Below are positions 60,326-64,000 of a stretch of 64,000 bases of DNA, piece by piece. A program made the position numbers and the translations under genes. The first letter of the stretch is position 1; every line of letters begins with the position of its first letter. This DNA comes from DASXKD01 sp963707905. GTDB lineage: Bacteria > Actinomycetota > Actinomycetes > Streptosporangiales > Streptosporangiaceae. The stretch is taken from assembly GCA_963707905.1 (NCBI GenBank), contig CAVPSA010000027.1:67579-131578 (forward strand), read 5' to 3'. The notes below the pieces were generated by a model. That model saw only the letters and a list, made by a program, of their open reading frames with translations. It did no database searches and was not told the DNA's origin.

Positions 60326-62876
60326 CCTGTCCCGGCTGCTTCGCGCTGCGGTTCATCTGGGCCGCCGTCCGCGCCCGGCGGGAGCCGCGCTGGAAGCTTG
60401 CCAGCTTGCTCCGCGTGGTCTCCGCCGACTCCACCGGCTCGACCGGCTCGACCGCCGAGGCCTGCCGGGTCTCCCGGTCAACCGCTGGGCTGCGAACCTG
60501 GCCGGGCTGCGGAATGCGCTGCGGCAGCCCCGCGGAGGCCGGGCTGCCTGCCGTGGGGGCCCAGGGGGAGGCTGGGCTGGCTGCTGTCCGGGGCCCGGGG
60601 GAGGCCGGGCTGGCTGCCGTCGGGGGCCAGGGGGAGGCTGGGCTGCTGGCCGTCGGCGGCCCGGCCGCGGCGCGACGGCTGCCGTCGCCCCAGGATGCCG
60701 GCGGCATGGCAGGCTGTCCCGCCGGGGATTGGCTGGCTTGTTGCTCGCCGAGCCGGGGCAGGTCCCGGCCGAAGGCATGGAGGTAGCCGGATCGGACGGA
60801 CTCGAAGATGGGCGGCCCGTCGCCCGGTTCCGCGTCCACCGGCTCGGGTCCGGTCACGGCGGTGGCGGTTCCTGGGGCCGGTGATGGCACCGGCGCGCTC
60901 AGCAACAGCGGGACGGCCTCGGGCTCGTCGGTCTCCTGGCCGAGGGGAGGCTCTGGCCCGGAGGCGATCCGGAGAGCCGGGAAAGGCAGGCCCGCCAGGC
61001 TGGTGCCGGCTTCCTCGCTGGTCCCGGCCAAGGAGGGTTCGCCGGTCCGTCCCCGCCAGCCCCCGGGCTTGGCGTCCAGCGAGATCAGCGCGGCGGGAAG
61101 GTACACCTCGGCGGTGGTACCGCCGTCCTGCGGCTTGCTCAGCGTCACCGTGATGGCGTGCCGTGCCGCCAGGAGCGCGACGGCGAACAAGCCCATGCGC
61201 CGGGCGACCGCCATGTCCGCGGAGGCGGGGTTGTCCAGCTGCCAGTTGAACAGTGCCAGTTCATCCTCGGACATGCCCGCTCCGCCGTCGGTGATGGTGA
61301 TGAGCGAGCCGCCACCAACCACTGCGTGCCCGGACACCATGACCCGGGCTGTCTCAGGAGAAAACGTGGTGGCGTTCTCCAGCAGTTCGGCGAGCAGGTG
61401 AACGGTGTCGGTCGCAGCGCTTCCGCTGACACATACACCTTGCTGGACGTCCAGAATGACCCTGTCGTACTCCTCTATCTCGGACGCTGCGGCCCGAAGC
61501 ACGTCCACCAGGGCGAGCGGCCCGCCCGGGCGCGCGGGCTCATGGCCGGCGAGGAGGAGCGCGCTGTCTGAGTTGCGCCAGATCCGGGTGGCCAGGTGGT
61601 CCATCTCGAACAGGTTGGCCAGCCGTTCCGGGTCATCCTCGTTGAGCTCCATGCTGTCGATCAGTCCGAGCAGCCGTTCGAGCAGCGCATGGTTGCGCCA
61701 GAAGAAACCGGTCGATGCAGCGCTGGCGCTGATCGGAAGGCGTGCCCCGGCGCCTTCCGGGGCGGCAGCTTCAAGCCGTCTCAGCCGGCGCACCATAGAC
61801 CTGGCAGCAAAGACGGTGCCCAGCAGGACAAGAGCCAGGGCGCCAAGCCCTGCGCCGCCGGCGATCAGCGCGGACCGCATCGCGCTCCGCTGCAGCGCCC
61901 GGGCGTCGGCTGTGGTCCATCCCGCCAGTTGCTGCTCGGCATGGCCCATCCAGCCGACCGTGTAGGACATCCCGGCCGACCACTGCTGGCTGGCCTGGGG
62001 GCCGAGGGCCAGCACGCCATTGCCGGCCACGGTGGCACGCTGCTCGACCGCCTGCGCGTGCCGGGCCAGCGGGCTAGCCAGTATCTCGGTCAGAGCCTGG
62101 CTCTCCTCGGCGGTCGCTGAGTTGCGGAACGAGGCGAGGTCGCTGTCCTGCTGGGCCTGCGCGGTGGTCAGCGCGATGAGCGCCCCCGGCCCGAAGCGGC
62201 CCCCGGCAAGCGCCACGCCGAGGATGGCTTGCTGCTCCGAGGCATGGTCGATCGTCCTGGACAGCGAGCCGAGCGCCCGCACGCTGGTGATGAGCGTGGC
62301 GTCGCCGCTCAGGTCAGCGATGCCGTCGTTGAAGGGGAACAGGCCAGAAATCGCCGCGGAGTACCCGGTTAGCACGGCCAGGGCGGAGGTCTGGCTCTGC
62401 GCCGCCTGTCTGCGCAGGCCAGGCAGCTTGGCCATGCTGGCCAGGAGCTGGGCCGCGCCGGCCCGCGTCTGGGCCGGGTACCCGTGGCCAAGCTGGGCAA
62501 CCAGCCGTCGAACGCTGGCCGCCCGGCCATCGGTGATCGCATACTGCCGGTGCAGGGCCGGGAGACCTGCGGCCGGTCGCCCGGCGGAGATGAACACGGC
62601 CGTGCCGGACCGCTCGTCCGTCATTGCCTGTGCCAAGCCGACGACCCGCTGGCCCAGCGCCGCGAGTCGTGCGACCTGGCCGTATGTCTCGGCGCTGCGT
62701 GCCGCATCGGTGACCCGCAGCCCGGTCAGGGCCAGGATCAGCACCGCTGGAATGGCGACCAGGACGATCAGCTGGCGGGCCACCCGCCAGTTCCGCAGAG
62801 CCAGCGCCGGGCCGGTGGTGCGCTGAGTGGCCAAGGCCCCAGAAGGGACGGCATCAGCAGAACGGGACTGGGTCAC
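60318..62876 (-). CDS. Conservon-type sensor kinase with nitrate-sensor-like domain (CvnA-like)
   Basis: The protein has 852 residues from GTG 62876, with GGAGA upstream; frames extending further upstream look non-coding. Two membrane helices flank an extracellular helical domain (TDERSGTAVFISAGRPAAG) like NIT sensors. A HAMP-like region is followed by LFEMDHLATRIWRNSDSALL and an ATPase domain (LAELLENATTFSPETARVMV; TDGGAGMS). The C-terminal 250 residues are Pro/Ser/Ala-rich with repeats. It probably works through the Roadblock protein rather than a response regulator. Confidence 0.88.
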   Translation of the reverse strand: MTQSRSADAVPSGALATQRTTGPALALRNWRVARQLIVLVAIPAVLILALTGLRVTDAARSAETYGQVARLAALGQRVVGLAQAMTDERSGTAVFISAGRPAAGLPALHRQYAITDGRAASVRRLVAQLGHGYPAQTRAGAAQLLASMAKLPGLRRQAAQSQTSALAVLTGYSAAISGLFPFNDGIADLSGDATLITSVRALGSLSRTIDHASEQQAILGVALAGGRFGPGALIALTTAQAQQDSDLASFRNSATAEESQALTEILASPLARHAQAVEQRATVAGNGVLALGPQASQQWSAGMSYTVGWMGHAEQQLAGWTTADARALQRSAMRSALIAGGAGLGALALVLLGTVFAARSMVRRLRRLEAAAPEGAGARLPISASAASTGFFWRNHALLERLLGLIDSMELNEDDPERLANLFEMDHLATRIWRNSDSALLLAGHEPARPGGPLALVDVLRAAASEIEEYDRVILDVQQGVCVSGSAATDTVHLLAELLENATTFSPETARVMVSGHAVVGGGSLITITDGGAGMSEDELALFNWQLDNPASADMAVARRMGLFAVALLAARHAITVTLSKPQDGGTTAEVYLPAALISLDAKPGGWRGRTGEPSLAGTSEEAGTSLAGLPFPALRIASGPEPPLGQETDEPEAVPLLLSAPVPSPAPGTATAVTGPEPVDAEPGDGPPIFESVRSGYLHAFGRDLPRLGEQQASQSPAGQPAMPPASWGDGSRRAAAGPPTASSPASPWPPTAASPASPGPRTAASPASPWAPTAGSPASAGLPQRIPQPGQVRSPAVDRETRQASAVEPVEPVESAETTRSKLASFQRGSRRARTAAQMNRSAKQPGQDG
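60555..60680 (-). repeat. Pro/Ala/Ser repeat units in the kinase tail
   Basis: About three tandem units of roughly 40 bases encode SPASPWPPTAA-like segments in the kinase C-terminal tail. They probably form a flexible linker and are prone to length change. Confidence 0.7.
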
Positions 62877-63386
62877 TGCGTCTCCGTGTTGATTTCCGGC
62901 AAGTACTTCGAGGCAACAGGCAATTCTCCAGGCGGCCTTGGACAAGTGGCGCGAGTGATCATTTTCCCCGGTTCTTCTCCAGACAATACCTCCGTGCCCG
63001 TCTGCGACGATACGGTCCGGCTGGGCTGTCTGTTCCTGGTCAGGAAGGTAAGAGTCATGTTGCGGCACCGCCTGATCACCGTCCGTCGCGGGCAATCAGG
63101 CCTATGTCTGGGATTTAAGTGGCCCAAGTGGCGTGTGATGTAAGCAAGCCGGTGCGGCTGGCAGCTCTGGTGAGTCAGTGGACAATGACAAGCTGCTGAT
63201 AATGTCAGGGTTCCAGTGCGATCTCGTTAATGCCGGGACAAAAGTAACGGCCTTTGGTACGGCTGTCCCGTTGGCTGGGCCGCGGCACGCGTGCCTTGCG
63301 CAGCACCGGCGTTGACGGCACCTACCCGGCGGCCAGGAGCACAGCACATGCAGCCTGGCCAGGGCACCGCGGGGAGAGGAAGCCTC
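62877..63386. other. Intergenic region upstream of kinase and acetyltransferase
   Basis: This 510-base space separates divergent genes and should hold two promoters, but I see no convincing -35/-10 pair. TGACA and TGTCA (5-base inverted arms) flank GCTGCTG near 63185-63207. No coding frame is supported. Confidence 0.45.
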
Positions 63387-64000
63387 ATGGTTCGCGCCCA
63401 GGCCCACATCCGCGCGTACCGCCCTGCCGACCTCGGCGCTCTGTATCAGATCTGCCTCATGACCGGCGACGGCGGCCGGGACGCGACCTCGCGTTACCAC
63501 GACCCCAAGCTGCCCGGGCACTGCTTTGCAGCCCCCTACGGGTTGTTCGAGCCATCCCTGGCCTTCGTGGCGGAAGACACCTCAGGCGTGGCCGGCTACA
63601 TCGTCGGCGCGCTTGACAGCCAAGCCTTCGAAGAACGGCTGGACAGCGACTGGTGGCCGCACCTGCGCACCCGCTATCCCGAACCCCCGCCCGGCCTTGT
63701 TTCGGAGCAGTGGACGCCCGACCAGCACCTGGCGCACATCATCCACCATCCCTTTCGCACCCAGGACGTGCTGGCAGCGCGCTACCCGTCACAACTGCAC
63801 ATCAACCTGCTGCCACGCCTGCAGGGCAGTGGATACGGCCGCCAGCTGACCCAGACACTGATCGCGGCCCTGCGCGGCCAGGGTTCCAGGGGCGTGCACT
63901 TGCACGTGTCCCCCGGCAATGAGCGAGCTGCCAGCTTCTACCGGCACATCGGCTTCACCGGACTCCCGGCCATCGGCCAATCGCACCTATTCGGCATGGA
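63387..64000 (+). CDS. GNAT-family acetyltransferase (3' end outside window)
   Basis: ATG 63387 is preceded by GAGAGGAAG and stays open for 204 codons to the edge. IRAYRPADLGALYQICL is a typical GNAT start, LPRLQGSGYGRQLTQTLI holds the acetyl-CoA loop (QGSGYG), and NERAASFYRHIGF is the usual C-terminal motif. The long middle segment with DWWPHLRTRYPEP suggests a specific subfamily resembling O-GlcNAcase-linked or spermidine-type GNATs, but the acceptor is unknown. Confidence 0.85.
   Translation, partial: MVRAQAHIRAYRPADLGALYQICLMTGDGGRDATSRYHDPKLPGHCFAAPYGLFEPSLAFVAEDTSGVAGYIVGALDSQAFEERLDSDWWPHLRTRYPEPPPGLVSEQWTPDQHLAHIIHHPFRTQDVLAARYPSQLHINLLPRLQGSGYGRQLTQTLIAALRGQGSRGVHLHVSPGNERAASFYRHIGFTGLPAIGQSHLFGM

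Noticed and set aside
1..64000. tRNA or rRNA genes and a secondary-metabolite megasynthase
   Set aside because: I looked through the intergenic regions for tRNA arms and rRNA-like sequence and through long genes for PKS/NRPS motifs, and found none.

Overview
The window is very GC-rich, uses many GTG and a few TTG starts behind GGAGG-type ribosome binding sites, and carries families typical of filamentous actinomycetes: a large LuxR (LAL) regulator, a conservon-type kinase with a Roadblock protein, an ECF sigma factor paired with a YCII/DGPF protein, an MEDS protein, a GH2 exo-glucosaminidase and Tat-exported oxidases. I read it as a chromosomal segment of a soil actinomycete, perhaps of the Streptosporangiales or Catenulisporales. 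Placement below class level is a guess.

1-18 kb is mostly ordinary accessory metabolism and regulation: a truncated FAD amine oxidase, a TetR regulator with two operator-like palindromes facing a P450/SRPBCC pair, a class B penicillin-binding protein, an orphan histidine kinase, a ribbon-helix-helix protein with a perfect terminator, small membrane proteins, an epimerase, two DUF202 proteins, a lipoprotein with a Pth2-type peptidyl-tRNA hydrolase, a cyclase-family hydrolase, an MEDS protein and an NAD kinase.

18-32 kb holds a second copy of a small membrane-protein operon, an XRE regulator coupled to a glycosyltransferase-like gene, a frameshifted LAL regulator, a GH25 lysozyme, a CDF-like transporter, an SMP-30 protein, a broken ABC ATPase, and a run of two sensor-kinase-like proteins plus a frameshifted response regulator.

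32.5-42.3 kb looks like a scarred insertion region: an asparaginase 5' fragment, two coupled STAND-like ATPases, a frameshifted membrane protein, a serine recombinase cut off in its C-terminal part, and a chitinase and a chitosan-type exo-glucosaminidase that both carry frameshifts. Apparent single-base indels cluster between 15.8 and 39.6 kb.

42.7-51.7 kb is the most interesting stretch. It is a tightly overlapping set made of an EAD-like/trypsin-like protease, an EAD-like/P-loop NTPase and a 1739-residue NTPase with about 17 TPR units, followed by a two-TM protein and a second EAD-like NTPase whose 3' end runs into a sigma-factor gene. It matches the class of NTPase-centred biological conflict systems with effector-associated domains that is known from actinobacteria. 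The shared adaptor domain suggests that protease and ATPases assemble by like-with-like contacts.

51.7-64 kb contains the ECF/DGPF pair, an ATP-dependent DNA ligase, a three-gene operon resembling BREX-type (DUF2791) ATPases with one intact and one apparently dead P-loop, a class F-like sortase divergent from a Ser/Pro-rich surface protein, a two-gene partial conservon, and a truncated GNAT acetyltransferase at the right edge. I saw no rRNA, tRNA or CRISPR array.
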